A stretch of DNA of 5,350 nucleotides from an uncultured Solirubrobacter sp. Its GTDB lineage: Bacteria; Actinomycetota; Thermoleophilia; Solirubrobacterales; Solirubrobacteraceae. Shown here piece by piece: positions 5,291-5,350 of the stretch. The notes below the pieces were generated by a model, which did no database searches, was not told the DNA's origin, and saw only the letters and a list, made by a program, of their open reading frames with translations. Position numbers and translations under genes: made by a program. The stretch's first letter is position 1. Each line of letters begins with the position of its first letter. The DNA is taken from contig CALMNS010000195.1 of assembly GCA_937871635.1 (NCBI GenBank), forward strand, positions 1-5,350. Direction: 5' to 3'.

Positions 5291-5350
5291 GTGGGCAGCG
5301 AGAAGACGATCGCGTTCTTCGACGTCTTCCAGCGCACGTACGGCCGTGAG
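5291..5350 (+). CDS. Start of an unidentified protein-coding gene (truncated by window end)
   Basis: Twenty codons are visible, beginning MGSEKTIAFFDVFQRTYG. Third positions are almost all G or C and the composition is balanced, unlike the Arg/Ser-rich alternative frames, so it reads as real coding sequence. An in-frame TGA at 5270 and the lack of any other start codon after it make GTG 5291 the earliest possible start. I do not recognise the family from this fragment. It is preceded by a promoter-like sequence with an embedded inverted repeat and probably opens a separate transcription unit from the hydrolase. Confidence 0.65.
   Translation, partial: MGSEKTIAFFDVFQRTYGRE

Noticed and set aside
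1..5350. tRNA, rRNA, riboswitch, CRISPR array or transposon ends
   Set aside because: None seen on either strand: no cloverleaf-like arms, no regularly spaced repeats beyond the promoter pair, and no transposase-like protein.

Overview
The window is roughly 70% G+C by eye and has strong G/C third-position bias, GTG starts and several apparently leaderless gene starts. This points to a high-GC actinobacterium (Nocardioides, Rhodococcus or Pseudonocardia type); the genus cannot be fixed from the sequence. The gene set is catabolic or lipid accessory metabolism: an acyl-CoA ligase, a QsdR-like TetR regulator, a zinc-free NADPH-dependent enone reductase type oxidoreductase and a serine beta-lactamase-fold hydrolase. 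No RNA genes, CRISPR arrays or insertion sequences were seen.

Layout. Bases 1-2038 are read leftwards. An intact acyl-CoA ligase (557-2038) is followed 56 bases later by a TetR regulator (1-500) whose C-terminus runs off the window. Bases 2039-2216 form a divergent promoter region. It holds a direct repeat of an operator-like motif (CGCAACACC-N8-CGYTGC), with copies 51 bp apart and a perfect palindrome exactly between them. Rightwards, 2217-3230 encodes the oxidoreductase. Bases 3231-3396 show no gene. Bases 3397-3838 are a frameshifted, partly deleted relic of a second QsdR-like TetR gene. Bases 3873-5021 encode an intact serine hydrolase of the beta-lactamase/EstB type. Bases 5022-5290 are non-coding, with a possible terminator and, at the end, a promoter with an embedded inverted repeat. 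A new gene begins at 5291 and is cut by the window edge.

How they may work together (inference). The hydrolase could open an ester or lactone, the ligase could load the released acid onto CoA, and the oxidoreductase could reduce an alpha,beta-unsaturated or carbonyl intermediate. The QsdR-like regulator is the natural candidate to act on the shared divergent promoter. The ligase plus QsdR-like TetR pairing recalls the rhodococcal qsd gamma-lactone/acyl-homoserine-lactone region. The dead second regulator next to the hydrolase suggests that gene once had its own TetR control and has lost it. No wholly new system is evident. The most notable points are the decayed regulator and the symmetrical operator-like array.
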